Source of the DNA: an uncultured Bacteroidales bacterium
Lineage (GTDB): Bacteria; Bacteroidota; Bacteroidia; Bacteroidales; Muribaculaceae
Direction: 5' to 3'
DNA length: 60,681 nt
Assembly: GCA_947072905.1 (NCBI GenBank)
Contig: CAMTKF010000008.1
Span: forward strand, 1-60,681
Below are positions 33,401-42,459 of the stretch, in pieces. Within the stretch, counting starts at the first letter, position 1; each line of letters opens with the position of its first letter. The notes under the pieces were generated by a model. The model saw nothing but the letters and a program-made list of their open reading frames with translations. It was not told the DNA's origin and made no database searches. The translations under genes and the position numbers were made by a program.

Positions 33401-33446
33401 TAACTTTGCGGCGGTAAGCCGCTTTTATTTTGATAGCGCAAAGTTA
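33401..33446. promoter_or_regulatory. Facing -7 boxes with hairpin between cupin and HxlR genes
   Basis: TAACTTTGCG at 33401-33410 (plus) and its exact reverse complement CGCAAAGTTA at 33437-33446 place two -7 boxes face to face. Between them, GCGGCGGTAAGCCGC (33409-33423 region) forms a small hairpin followed on the plus strand by TTTTATTTT. The minus-strand box would drive the cupin gene; the plus-strand box would drive HxlR through the hairpin. Confidence 0.5.
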
Positions 33447-33483
33447 ATGCAAAACCCGTTATAAAACAAGAAGTTACGAAGAT

Positions 33484-33496
33484 GTAAGATACTTAC
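33484..33496. promoter_or_regulatory. Palindrome GTAAGATACTTAC, possible HxlR operator
   Basis: A near-perfect palindrome lies 17 bases before the HxlR start. HxlR-type regulators bind short inverted repeats in divergent promoters. This is position-based inference. Confidence 0.35.
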
Positions 33497-33512
33497 CTCA
33501 AAGTACGCATTT

Positions 33513-33875
33513 TTGAAAATGAGACCGTTGGAACTACAAGAAAATTTAAAAAAATATACTTGCATAGACAAATGCCCCATCCGAAACGTTATATCTAAGT
33601 TCTCAGGTAAGTGGCACATGCTCATACTGTGTGTTCTTGCAGAGAATGAGGCAACACGGTTCAACGCCATAGGAAAGGCTATACCGGATATCTCGCCGAA
33701 GGTATTGACTGATACTCTTAAAAGTCTCGAACGTGATAATCTGATATGCCGCAAGACCTATATGGAAATTCCTCCTCGGGTTGAGTATTCTCTCACCGAG
33801 CTTGGCAAAAGTCTTATGCCTGTATTAGGTAGCCTGGTTGATTGGGCCATAGAAAATTCAGATAAAATAAATTAA
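33513..33875 (+). CDS. HxlR-family winged-helix regulator
   Basis: This 120-residue protein has CIDKCPIRNVISKFSGKWHM with the redox-type Cys pair of the family at the N-terminus, the recognition helix in ISPKVLTDTLKSLERDNLI, and the wing YMEIPPRVEYSLTELG. HxlR proteins respond to reactive electrophiles or oxidants. ATGs at 33513 and 33519 are both possible starts. The Ca2+ ATPase gene begins 16 bases after its stop, so they are probably co-transcribed. Confidence 0.9.
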   Translation: MKMRPLELQENLKKYTCIDKCPIRNVISKFSGKWHMLILCVLAENEATRFNAIGKAIPDISPKVLTDTLKSLERDNLICRKTYMEIPPRVEYSLTELGKSLMPVLGSLVDWAIENSDKIN

Positions 33876-33891
33876 GCAGAAACAACTAAGC

Positions 33892-36543
33892 ATGTCGCAG
33901 AAACAACACTATAAAGGACTGTCTGATGCCGAAGTGTCGGAGAGCCGCGTTAAAAACGGAGTAAATATCCTAACCCCGCCCGAAAAAGAACCGCTGTGGA
34001 AGCGCTTTCTTGACAAATTCGGCGACCCCCTCATCATAATCCTGATGATAGCCGGAGTGCTGTCGATTTTTATCTCGTGCTACGAGTACTGGGGTCTTGA
34101 GCAGGGTGCCACTGTGTTCTTCGAGCCTATAGGTATCTTTATTGCCATACTACTGGCCACCGGCCTGGCTTTCTTCTTCGAGATGAAGGCCGACAAGGAA
34201 TTTGAACTGCTCAATCAGGTGAATGATGATGAACCCGTTCAGGTGATACGCAACGGCAATGCCATGCAGATTCCGAAGAAAGATGTGGTGGTGGGCGATA
34301 TTGTGATACTCAATACCGGCGAGGAAATTCCGGCTGACGGACGCCTGCTCGAAGCCGTTTCGCTCAGCATCGACGAGTCTACGCTCACCGGCGAGCCTAT
34401 ATGCCACAAGACGACCGACAGGGTCGAGTTTGACCCCGATGCCACCTTCCCCTCCGACCACGTGATGCGAGGCACCAAGGTGATGGAAGGCCATGGCGTG
34501 ATGGAGGTAGTGGCCGTGGGCGACAATACCGAGAACGGCCGGGTATTTGAGGCCGCTCAGATCGACGACAGTGTAAAGACCCCGCTCAATGAGCAGCTCG
34601 ATGGCCTGGGACGTCTGATTACCAAAATATCATACGGATTTGCCATTGCCATAATCGCCGGGCGCATACTGATGTATATCATCAATGTAGCCGATTTCAA
34701 CTGGGTGGCATTCCTTGCTTTCTTGCTTCAGACATTGATGGTGGCGGTTACACTTGTGGTAGTTGCCGTACCCGAGGGCCTGCCCATGGCCGTAACCTTG
34801 TCGCTGGCCTACTCGATGCGACGCATGCTCAAGACCAACAATCTTGTGCGCAAGATGCATGCCTGCGAGACAATGGGCGCCACTACTGTAATCTGCACCG
34901 ACAAGACCGGCACCCTCACACAGAACCGTATGCAGGTGTACAAGGCTGACTTCTTCGGCAATCCATCTGACGAGGTGCTGTATGAGGGCATAGCCGTAAA
35001 CTCTACCGCACAGCTTGACCTCTCAGACGATAAGGTGCAGGTGCTGGGCAATCCTACCGAGGGAGCGCTGCTGCTGTGGTTGCGCGACCGCGGAGCCGAT
35101 TACGCAGCCCTGCGCGATAATGTAAGCCGCATAGAGGAGCTGCCATTCACCACCGAGCGCAAGTACATGGCCACTGTGGTACGCTCGGCCAACGGCAAGA
35201 AAATAATGTATGTGAAAGGCGCGCCCGAGATAGTATATGGCATGTGCCGCAATACAAGCGGCGTATCCAAGGCCGAGATTGATGCCCGGTTGCTCGAATA
35301 CCAGAATCAGGCCATGCGCACCCTGGGGTTTGCATATCAGGAACTCAACGATGGCGACAAAACCATAGAAAACAACAGGGTGGTTGCCGACAATCTTACC
35401 TTCCTCGGCATAGTCGCTATCTCAGATCCCGTGCGTGCCGATGTGCCCGATGCGGTGAGCGAAGTGCTCAATGCCGGCATCAAAGTGAAGATTGTGACCG
35501 GCGACACTCCCGGCACAGCCAAGGAAATAGGACGTCAGATAGGCTTGTGGAATGATAAGGCCGACTCTGACCGCAATATAATCACCGGTGTGGAATTTGC
35601 CGAGCTGTCAGACAGCCAACTGCGCGAGCGTGTGGGCGACCTCAAGATCATAGCCCGCGCACGCCCTATGGACAAGAAACGACTGGTAGAGGCTCTCCAA
35701 GCCAATAACGAAGTGGTGGCAGTGACCGGCGACGGCACCAATGATGCCCCGGCACTCAAAGCCGCGCATGTGGGATTGTCGATGGGCGACGGCACATCCG
35801 TGGCCAAGGACGCCTCCGATATAACTATCATCGACAATTCATTCTCATCTATCGGGCGCGCCGTGATGTGGGGACGATCGCTATACCGGAATATACAGCG
35901 CTTTATACTTTTCCAGATGACCGTTAATGTGGCTGCCTGCTTAATTGTGCTTTTCGGAGCATTTATGGGTATGGAATCTCCACTCACCGTCACACAGATG
36001 CTTTGGGTAAATCTCATAATGGATACTTTTGCAGCAATGGCACTTGCATCGCTGCCGCCATCTAAGTCGGTGATGAAAGACAAGCCGCGTGCACGCGAGG
36101 CGTTCATCATCAACCCGTCGATGTGGAAACTGATTATAGGAGTGGGAGGTGTGTTCTTCCTCTTCCTGCTCGGGCTGCTATACTATTTTGAACATACCGA
36201 TATCACCTGCCTTACCCAGATAGGTACAGCCGAGATGGGTGCTGATACAGGACTCAGCAGATACGAGTTGTCGTTGTTCTTCACTATATTCGTGTTCCTG
36301 CAGTTCTGGAATATGTTCAATGCCCGCGCGTTTGAAACAGGGCGATCGGCATTCCACTTCAAGGGCTGCAAAGGCTTCATAATGATAGCACTTTCAATTC
36401 TTCTTGGGCAGATAGCAATTGTGACCATAGGTGGTGAATTCTTCTCAGTGGTACCCCTCAAACTCATAGACTGGGTAATCATTATAGGCGGAACATCACT
36501 CGTGCTGTGGATAGGCGAATTCCTGCGCCTGTTCAAGAAGTAA
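33892..36543 (+). CDS. Calcium-translocating P-type ATPase (PMCA type)
   Basis: This 883-residue P-type pump has the M4 motif VAVPEGLPMAVTLS, phosphorylation motif CTDKTGTLTQNR, actuator TLTGEP, KGAPE nucleotide-binding motif and hinge GDGTNDAPALKAA. Ten membrane helices fit the PMCA/IIB class. It would extrude Ca2+ (or a related cation) at the cost of ATP. The actuator motif reads TGEP where TGES is usual, a variant seen in this class. It follows the HxlR gene. Confidence 0.93.
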   Translation: MSQKQHYKGLSDAEVSESRVKNGVNILTPPEKEPLWKRFLDKFGDPLIIILMIAGVLSIFISCYEYWGLEQGATVFFEPIGIFIAILLATGLAFFFEMKADKEFELLNQVNDDEPVQVIRNGNAMQIPKKDVVVGDIVILNTGEEIPADGRLLEAVSLSIDESTLTGEPICHKTTDRVEFDPDATFPSDHVMRGTKVMEGHGVMEVVAVGDNTENGRVFEAAQIDDSVKTPLNEQLDGLGRLITKISYGFAIAIIAGRILMYIINVADFNWVAFLAFLLQTLMVAVTLVVVAVPEGLPMAVTLSLAYSMRRMLKTNNLVRKMHACETMGATTVICTDKTGTLTQNRMQVYKADFFGNPSDEVLYEGIAVNSTAQLDLSDDKVQVLGNPTEGALLLWLRDRGADYAALRDNVSRIEELPFTTERKYMATVVRSANGKKIMYVKGAPEIVYGMCRNTSGVSKAEIDARLLEYQNQAMRTLGFAYQELNDGDKTIENNRVVADNLTFLGIVAISDPVRADVPDAVSEVLNAGIKVKIVTGDTPGTAKEIGRQIGLWNDKADSDRNIITGVEFAELSDSQLRERVGDLKIIARARPMDKKRLVEALQANNEVVAVTGDGTNDAPALKAAHVGLSMGDGTSVAKDASDITIIDNSFSSIGRAVMWGRSLYRNIQRFILFQMTVNVAACLIVLFGAFMGMESPLTVTQMLWVNLIMDTFAAMALASLPPSKSVMKDKPRAREAFIINPSMWKLIIGVGGVFFLFLLGLLYYFEHTDITCLTQIGTAEMGADTGLSRYELSLFFTIFVFLQFWNMFNARAFETGRSAFHFKGCKGFIMIALSILLGQIAIVTIGGEFFSVVPLKLIDWVIIIGGTSLVLWIGEFLRLFKK

Positions 36544-36560
36544 GAATTAGTCTGAATATG

Positions 36561-36621
36561 CCAACACCCGCGTGAGAGCTTGCCATGAAACAAACACATG
36601 GTGCTCCCGCGCGGGTGTTGG
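36561..36621. terminator. Hairpin after the Ca2+ ATPase gene
   Basis: CCAACACCCGCG (36561-36572) pairs with CGCGGGTGTTGG (36610-36621), 12 bp, with an additional inner pairing of GAGAGC/GCTC. It lies between convergent genes. There is no T-run. Confidence 0.6.
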
Positions 36622-36687
36622 TATATAAGTGTGTTACATCGTGGGAATCAGCTACTATACAGGCTGTATTCCCCCTCTGTTTCGATG

Positions 36688-38184
36688 CTATTTCTTTTGT
36701 ACGAAGGTGTGGAATGAATGGGGTGGCAGGGTGGTATTGAGGTATTTGTTGCCTACCATCACGCTGATTTGCTTTGCTTCGTCGCTGAAGTTACCGGCTA
36801 CCACCACATATTTTCCGTCGGGATTCTGAGCTACCAGAACCGGAGTCTTTTCTTCGCCTGTGGGCTTGAAGCCTACTATCTTGGATCCGTCGCCAATAAA
36901 GTTGCTGTAATGGCGGTAGGCAAACCATTCGGGCACATACTCGTAAGTACGGTCTTTGGAATTTACGCGTACAAGAGCATTCTGCTTCCATCCCCAGCGG
37001 CTTTCGCCACGGTCGGGCAGTATGAGATTCCAGTTGTTGTATTCCGAACAGCCGTTGCCTATATAGTGGTTGATGAGGTGGAATGTATGTTCGCCGGCTT
37101 TCCAGTCCATCGAGCCGTTGCCACACTCGCTCTCGGTGCTGATATATCTGTAATCGGGATACTCGCTGCGTATGCGTGGCAGTATCTGGCCGCCTTCCCA
37201 TTGGAAGCCCACGCCCTTGATATTATCTTTCATGCGGGGATCGGAAAGCAGTTCCTTCACATGGTCGTAGCGGTTGGTGTTGAATGTACCCAGGCACAGT
37301 TCCACACCCGGATTCTTCTGCTTTAGCGTAGGCGCGAGATATTCGATATTGAAGCGGATTATATCGTCGCTTACCCACGGACATCCGGGATAGGGCGTGT
37401 AGCTGTAGGCTTCGTTCTGATACATCACCATGTTGATGTTGACTCCCTGCTCGCGGTAGAGGTCGACAAATTTGCTGAACATATCGGCATAGCATTGCAA
37501 GTATCGTGGATCCTGGATGAAGTAGCTCTGCACGGCCATGCGACGCGGGAACAGATGTTTGTCTGGATTAACCTGCTCGTTGTCAGAGCGGTCGTTGTCG
37601 CCAAACAGCAGATGGTCGAGCCGAGGGTCCATATCGTTGTAGCGGTTGCTCTGCACGGCATAGTGATGATTGGCCTTCATCCATGCCGGAGGGCTCCAGG
37701 GCGACATCCAGAAACTCATGTCGGGACAATATTTCTGCGCAGCGCGTATATAGGGGATGATGGTGAGCTTGTCGCGCTCGATGTTGAAGTGCCTGAGGTC
37801 GAAATCGCCATCGACATCGCTGCACGAATACCAGTCGAGTGCATAGTCGTTGGCATTCATTGAAATACGGCCCATTGAGAAGCGCAGCTCGCTGTTATCG
37901 CCAAACGTACGGCTAAGTATCTCGTCCTGCTCATCGCGCGCGAGCATGCCGAGAGCCTTCCAATCCTGCTCGTTGAAAGTTGTACCCCAGCGTCGGAAGG
38001 TGGTTATGGGCGACGAGTTATCGCTTTTTACAACAACAGGGTCTGTAGCGTCTTTAGAAGCCTTTATGGTGCCTCCGGCTGTCCACCGGTCTGTGTCAGT
38101 TGACTGATAATGTTCAAAGGTCTGAGCCGCAGTATAGTTGGCAACAAGCAATGCCGCAGCCACGGTTAGCAGAAGTTTATTCAT
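36688..38184 (-). CDS. Glycoside hydrolase family 30 enzyme
   Basis: This 498-residue protein has a signal peptide (to about residue 21) and a GH30 barrel with SFWMSPWSPPAWMKA, acid/base MYQNEAY and nucleophile region YISTESECGNG. A C-terminal beta-domain (VVVAGNFSDEAKQISVMVG) completes the typical GH30 fold; no T9SS domain is present. GH30 members include beta-glucosylceramidases and beta-1,6-glucanases; the exact activity cannot be assigned. Confidence 0.92.
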   Translation of the reverse strand: MNKLLLTVAAALLVANYTAAQTFEHYQSTDTDRWTAGGTIKASKDATDPVVVKSDNSSPITTFRRWGTTFNEQDWKALGMLARDEQDEILSRTFGDNSELRFSMGRISMNANDYALDWYSCSDVDGDFDLRHFNIERDKLTIIPYIRAAQKYCPDMSFWMSPWSPPAWMKANHHYAVQSNRYNDMDPRLDHLLFGDNDRSDNEQVNPDKHLFPRRMAVQSYFIQDPRYLQCYADMFSKFVDLYREQGVNINMVMYQNEAYSYTPYPGCPWVSDDIIRFNIEYLAPTLKQKNPGVELCLGTFNTNRYDHVKELLSDPRMKDNIKGVGFQWEGGQILPRIRSEYPDYRYISTESECGNGSMDWKAGEHTFHLINHYIGNGCSEYNNWNLILPDRGESRWGWKQNALVRVNSKDRTYEYVPEWFAYRHYSNFIGDGSKIVGFKPTGEEKTPVLVAQNPDGKYVVVAGNFSDEAKQISVMVGNKYLNTTLPPHSFHTFVQKK

Positions 38185-38225
38185 GATTAGATTGGTATAT
38201 CCTGATAAATAATAATCTTGAAGCG

Positions 38226-38233
38226 CAAAGTTA
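38226..38233 (-). promoter_or_regulatory. -7 box for the GH30 gene
   Basis: The minus strand reads TAACTTTG, 41 bases before the ATG at 38184. Confidence 0.5.
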
Positions 38234-38292
38234 TAAAAAATATCCGAAAACCACTGGCTGACAAGTTATTTTAGAGAACGAATAATTTTTAT

Positions 38293-38300
38293 TATCTTTG
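38293..38300 (+). promoter_or_regulatory. -7 box, leaderless DUF1016 gene
   Basis: TATCTTTG is followed after 4 bases (CAAG) by the ATG at 38305, so the mRNA would start at or next to the start codon. Confidence 0.55.
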
Positions 38301-38304
38301 CAAG

Positions 38305-39342
38305 ATGAATTCATCGGACATACTTCCACACATATCTTCCAATGACGACTCTGCATTTGAGAGCCTTGTAGAGCGTATCGTTTCTTTGGTTTCCGAGGCC
38401 AAAGGTAAAATCATGCAACAAATAGACGATACACTTGTAACTACGAATTGGCACATAGGGGAATACATAGTTGAATTTGAACAGAATGGTCAGGCGAGAG
38501 CTTCCTATGGAGAAGGCCTGATGCGTAATTTGTCAAAGCGACTGACATTAAGGCTTGGAAAAGGATATAGTCTGTCTAATCTTCATAATATGAGGCGACT
38601 CTATTTGTTTTACCCAAAATTCCAGACAGTGTCTGGAAAATTGAGTTGGTCTCATTGGTGCGAGTTGTTAGAACTTGATGACAACTTGGAACGACAATTC
38701 TATGAAAATGAGTGCATATCTCAGCGATGGGGAGTTCGTACTCTTCGCCGTCAAATAGACTCTGGCCTTTTCTTGCGACTCGCTCAAAGTCAAGACAAGA
38801 AAGGTATTCTTGAACTGGCTGCGAAAGGACATGTAATTCGACATCCTCAAGATGCAGTAAAAGATACGTTTGTATTAGAATTCTTAGGAATACCGGAAGA
38901 AAGGCAATATTCAGAATCCAGTCTTGAAAAGGCATTGATTGATAATATGCAGAAATTCTTGCTTGAATTGGGGAAGGGATTTGCATTCATAGGCGAACAA
39001 TATCCCATTCAAATAGGAAACAGGCATTATCATGTGGATTTGGTTTTCTATCATGCGATACTTAAATGCTATGTTTTAATTGATCTGAAGCGTTCGGGAG
39101 TAAAACATTATGACATTGGTCAGATGAATATGTATTTGGGATATTTTGCAAATGAAGTATCTCAGCCCGATGACAACAAGCCAATAGGCATAGTGTTGGG
39201 GCATTCAAAAAACGAACTTGTTGTTGAATATGCCACCTACGGCATGGATAGTAATATATTTGTATCCAAATATCAGCTATATCTTCCAAATCGAGATGAA
39301 TTGAGGCGCTTGGTTCAAGGAATTATAGAGAGGGAAGAATAA
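38305..39342 (+). CDS. DUF1016/YhcG-family PDDEXK nuclease-domain protein
   Basis: This 345-residue protein has the N-terminal DUF1016 region (WHIGEYIVEFEQNGQARA, YGEGLMRNLSKRL) and a C-terminal nuclease fold with FIGEQYPIQIGNRHYHVDLV followed by FYHAILKCYVLIDLKR, giving D and D-x-K of a PDDEXK site. Relatives often sit inside type I restriction loci. Here it stands alone between GH30 and the T9SS operon, is visibly AT-rich, and is probably horizontally acquired. Confidence 0.9.
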   Translation: MNSSDILPHISSNDDSAFESLVERIVSLVSEAKGKIMQQIDDTLVTTNWHIGEYIVEFEQNGQARASYGEGLMRNLSKRLTLRLGKGYSLSNLHNMRRLYLFYPKFQTVSGKLSWSHWCELLELDDNLERQFYENECISQRWGVRTLRRQIDSGLFLRLAQSQDKKGILELAAKGHVIRHPQDAVKDTFVLEFLGIPEERQYSESSLEKALIDNMQKFLLELGKGFAFIGEQYPIQIGNRHYHVDLVFYHAILKCYVLIDLKRSGVKHYDIGQMNMYLGYFANEVSQPDDNKPIGIVLGHSKNELVVEYATYGMDSNIFVSKYQLYLPNRDELRRLVQGIIEREE

Positions 39343-39643
39343 AAATCCCTGTTTGATAATCATGTAAAATATGACAGATTAAATGATAGATTAAATTTAT
39401 CATTGCAAGCCATAGCACATGACATTTTTATGTCGGCATAACAGATTCATTTTTAACATTAGCCCAAAAATCATGGATCAGCTCAATGCAGCCATTTCTG
39501 AAAATTTCCATTGCCGAATTCCCTATCCGCCAACAAGCATTCTATACTTCTGACGCCGAGCAACGAGACAACACGCTACATGTAACAGACAGAGGCCGAA
39601 CCATTATAATGGCGCGGCCTCTGCGGGTTTTATCATAGGTAGA
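39343..39643. other. Non-coding gap before the T9SS operon end
   Basis: Three hundred bases without a convincing gene. A 51-codon frame from 39485 runs across the terminator hairpin and is not believed. The left part is AT-rich; the only clear structure is the hairpin at 39591-39622. Confidence 0.5.
39591..39622 (-). terminator. Terminator hairpin of the T9SS operon
   Basis: AGAGGCCG (39591-39598) pairs with CGGCCTCT (39615-39622); the loop contains the palindrome CCATTATAATGG. It lies 22 bases past the PorN stop. Confidence 0.6.
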
Positions 39644-40810
39644 TTATTTGCGTCTGCGGACTGAGCGCACCGCCGATGATGAGCGGGATGCTGATGATTC
39701 CTTTATCTGTTTAGGTTTCTTTTTCTTGGTTGAGGTCTTGGTAGAGCGTTTGTTGGTCGCTTTTTCAGCACGTGACGAGCGGGTGGCTCGTGATGAGCGT
39801 ACCGAGCTTGCTGCCGGCTCGTCGAGCGAAAGGGTATCGGCTGCCGCGGCGGCTATTGAATCGCGGCGCTCCTGCTCGGCCTGAAGTTCCTCGCGGGTGG
39901 GAGTCCAAAGGCGTTTTTCGAAAGTGTCGAGACGGTTCTGTATGGAATCCTGGGCGCGCTGGCGGTCTTCGGCATCGGGATAGAGCTGTGCCATCGACTG
40001 ATTGCGCAGGTTGCGGGTCTTGTATATGTCGCCGCTGTAGCGGGTCATGGTGAAGTAGTCGTCGTATGACGAGGTGGGCAGATTGTTGTCGTCAGAGGTG
40101 AATATGGCCTGCTGTGTGAGGTAGGGGCGTATGTCGGAGTACTTGATCCAGAACATGGGATAGCGCACGGCATCGCCGCCGAAGTCGCCTGCACGGTGAA
40201 GCACAGGGCATATTGCCTCTACGGTGGGGCGCAGACGGTTGTGGCGGGTGTCGAATGTCCAGCGTTCTATGATGTAGTAGGTGAGGACTTCGTTGGTGGG
40301 TACGTCGGCTTCGTCTATCTGGAATTTGGGGTTCTTCTCAGTGGAGCCTTTGGCCTCGGTGTAAGGTATATAGAAGCGGTCGAGCACATCTTTCACCTTC
40401 ACCTGATACTGCGGGGTGAACACCTCGCGTCCGTCAAGATATTCGTATGCGGGCAGACTGCCGTCTACGAGCAGTTTCATGATGATGCGGAACAGGTTTT
40501 CAGAGCCGTCGATTGGCTGCTCGGGAAAGTAGAGCGGAGCATTGGCATCTTTGGTGAGGTCGAGCTGACGGTAGATGATGCGCAGATACTGCAGGTCGGC
40601 TTCAGACAGCCCTGAGGTGAGAGGGTCGGAGGTCGAGAACTGATTCTGCATGCGCTGCGATATGGCATTGTCGGTCTGCTGACGCGCATTGCGGTCGGTG
40701 GCACGTCGGCGCACCGGAGCCGAAGCGCTCGATGAAGCGTCTTGGGCTGAGGCGGCCAGGGTGGATATGATAATCGCTGCTATAGCGAGGATGTGACGGA
40801 GATGATTCAT
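39644..40810 (-). CDS. porN: Type IX secretion system ring protein PorN/GldN
   Basis: This 388-residue protein has a signal peptide (to about 22) and the GldN domain with LTKDANAPLYFPEQP, YEYLDGREVF and YYIIERWTFDTRHNRL. PorN binds PorK to form the large periplasmic ring of the T9SS. The last 65 residues are an unusual basic, Ser/Arg/Lys-rich tail (SSRATRSSRAEKATNKR and following) absent from well-studied PorN proteins. It is the last gene of the operon. Confidence 0.95.
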   Translation of the reverse strand: MNHLRHILAIAAIIISTLAASAQDASSSASAPVRRRATDRNARQQTDNAISQRMQNQFSTSDPLTSGLSEADLQYLRIIYRQLDLTKDANAPLYFPEQPIDGSENLFRIIMKLLVDGSLPAYEYLDGREVFTPQYQVKVKDVLDRFYIPYTEAKGSTEKNPKFQIDEADVPTNEVLTYYIIERWTFDTRHNRLRPTVEAICPVLHRAGDFGGDAVRYPMFWIKYSDIRPYLTQQAIFTSDDNNLPTSSYDDYFTMTRYSGDIYKTRNLRNQSMAQLYPDAEDRQRAQDSIQNRLDTFEKRLWTPTREELQAEQERRDSIAAAAADTLSLDEPAASSVRSSRATRSSRAEKATNKRSTKTSTKKKKPKQIKESSASRSSSAVRSVRRRK

Positions 40811-40846
40811 ATATAAGTATGTTATGAGTCTGTCGTAGAGTGTGTC

Positions 40847-42415
40847 TTAGTTGATTATAACTTCCATAGGGGCGAGGGTGCGGGTGGTGCCGTCGGGTCC
40901 CACGGCCTTGATGCGTGTTATATAGAACCGCTTGCCGCGTTGCAGGCGCTGTATGGCCTGGCGCTGGCGGGGGGTGAATTCCGAGCCGCTTGAGGTTTCG
41001 GGCATGGCGTTGCCCATAGAGTCGAAGAATACTGTTTCAAACGACTGCACCTTAAACGGTGTGTTGAGCAGCCCGTCGTCGATGGCAGCTTGTATGCCGC
41101 TTGACTTCAGTATAAGAGCCTTGGCCACGGGGCGCGAGCCTTTGTATGAGTCGGTGCCGCCGTCGGCTGTGGCAATGGTGATGTACGGTGTGGGATCGGG
41201 CAGCTTGCGCACTCGGAAGGGTATTGCTGCAACCTGTACCTGACGGCCGTCGAGATTGGCGGTGACGTTGATGGTGGCTTCCTGACCCGGAGCGCCGGGG
41301 CGAGCTATCCATGTGTCGCCCGAACGTACGAGCGACCCTCCGCCGGTGATGCTTGCGTTGATTGATGAATTGGGCACACCGGGCACCGATATGGAGATGG
41401 GATTGTCGATACCGGCATAGAGCACGTTCATCATTGTGGCCGATACGGTGGCTGTGGGTTCGATGACGGTGTACTCCGACTTGAACGGGTGGCGTGTTAC
41501 GGTGCCGTCGTCGTGCGGAACCGACAGGAAGCCTTCGTAGGTGAATGTTCCGGTGGCGTTAGGGGTGAATTCGTATGTGTTCTCGCCTGCCGGAAGTTCT
41601 TTGCCGCCGATGGTGATTGATGGGCGGGCGGTGGTGTCGACCGCGGCCAACAGTATGGTAGCCGAGTAGGGTGTGCCGCGCATTATGGTACGCGACTGGG
41701 GCAATACATGAGCTGCGAGCGAGTTAACGCGGGTGTCGCCGGCGTCAATCTGGTTGTACAGAGTGTTGAGAGCCTCGCCTTCGGCATAGAGTATGTCGTT
41801 TTGCAGCTTGGAAAGCAGGGTGACTGCGGCCACAACGGGCTGCTGGTCAAACTTACTCTCTTCCCAGGTCTGGGGAGTGAGGTTGCCCTTTCTCAGTATT
41901 GCTGTGGTATTCAGTATATCGTTGATATTGGAGCGCTTCACCGAGTCGGGTATGAATGTGGTGATGTATTCTCTGAAATTGTCAACCGACAGGCGCAGCT
42001 GTTTTCCAAGCGGATTGGCGGGATTGAGCATTACCACGGCTGCGGCTTCGAGGTCGTCGCGGCTTATGATATTGTCGGGGTCGGCATCGTCGCCGTCGGC
42101 CTTGCGCACAATCTTGTATTTGAGCGAGTCGATGAGCGAGTTAAGCGAGTCGGTGGCCTGTCTTACCTGCACGGCTTTCTCATACCACGAGCGTCCCTTG
42201 TCGGGATTCTGGTTGGCAAAAGCCTCTATGTGTGCGAATATGGCTGAATTGCGGGTAGCGACATTCTGGTTCGAACGGTTCAGGCCCTGGTGTACCTGGG
42301 TGAATCCGTCGAGCACATCGCTTGACACGTTGAGAGCGAGCATGGCAGTGAGGACGATATACATGAGGTTTATCATCTTCTGACGAGGGGAGAGCCGGGC
42401 TGAATTTGCTGCCAT
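40847..42415 (-). CDS. porM: Type IX secretion motor protein PorM/GldM
   Basis: This 522-residue protein starts with the GldM N-terminal helix (LSPRQKMINLMYIVLTAMLA LNVSS in two parts), which sits in the inner membrane and couples to PorL, followed by four periplasmic domains, including the long helical D1 region (50-220) and beta-rich domains. PorLM forms the proton-driven rotary motor of the T9SS. It lies 36 bases upstream of porN. Confidence 0.96.
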   Translation of the reverse strand: MAANSARLSPRQKMINLMYIVLTAMLALNVSSDVLDGFTQVHQGLNRSNQNVATRNSAIFAHIEAFANQNPDKGRSWYEKAVQVRQATDSLNSLIDSLKYKIVRKADGDDADPDNIISRDDLEAAAVVMLNPANPLGKQLRLSVDNFREYITTFIPDSVKRSNINDILNTTAILRKGNLTPQTWEESKFDQQPVVAAVTLLSKLQNDILYAEGEALNTLYNQIDAGDTRVNSLAAHVLPQSRTIMRGTPYSATILLAAVDTTARPSITIGGKELPAGENTYEFTPNATGTFTYEGFLSVPHDDGTVTRHPFKSEYTVIEPTATVSATMMNVLYAGIDNPISISVPGVPNSSINASITGGGSLVRSGDTWIARPGAPGQEATINVTANLDGRQVQVAAIPFRVRKLPDPTPYITIATADGGTDSYKGSRPVAKALILKSSGIQAAIDDGLLNTPFKVQSFETVFFDSMGNAMPETSSGSEFTPRQRQAIQRLQRGKRFYITRIKAVGPDGTTRTLAPMEVIIN

Positions 42416-42459
42416 ATTTATTTATGAGTTGTTTAGTAACAAATGTTAACGCTTATCTA

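Noticed and set aside
39485-39640. Small plus-strand frame of 51 codons in the gap before porN
   Set aside because: It reads through the terminator hairpin and has no promoter or similarity.
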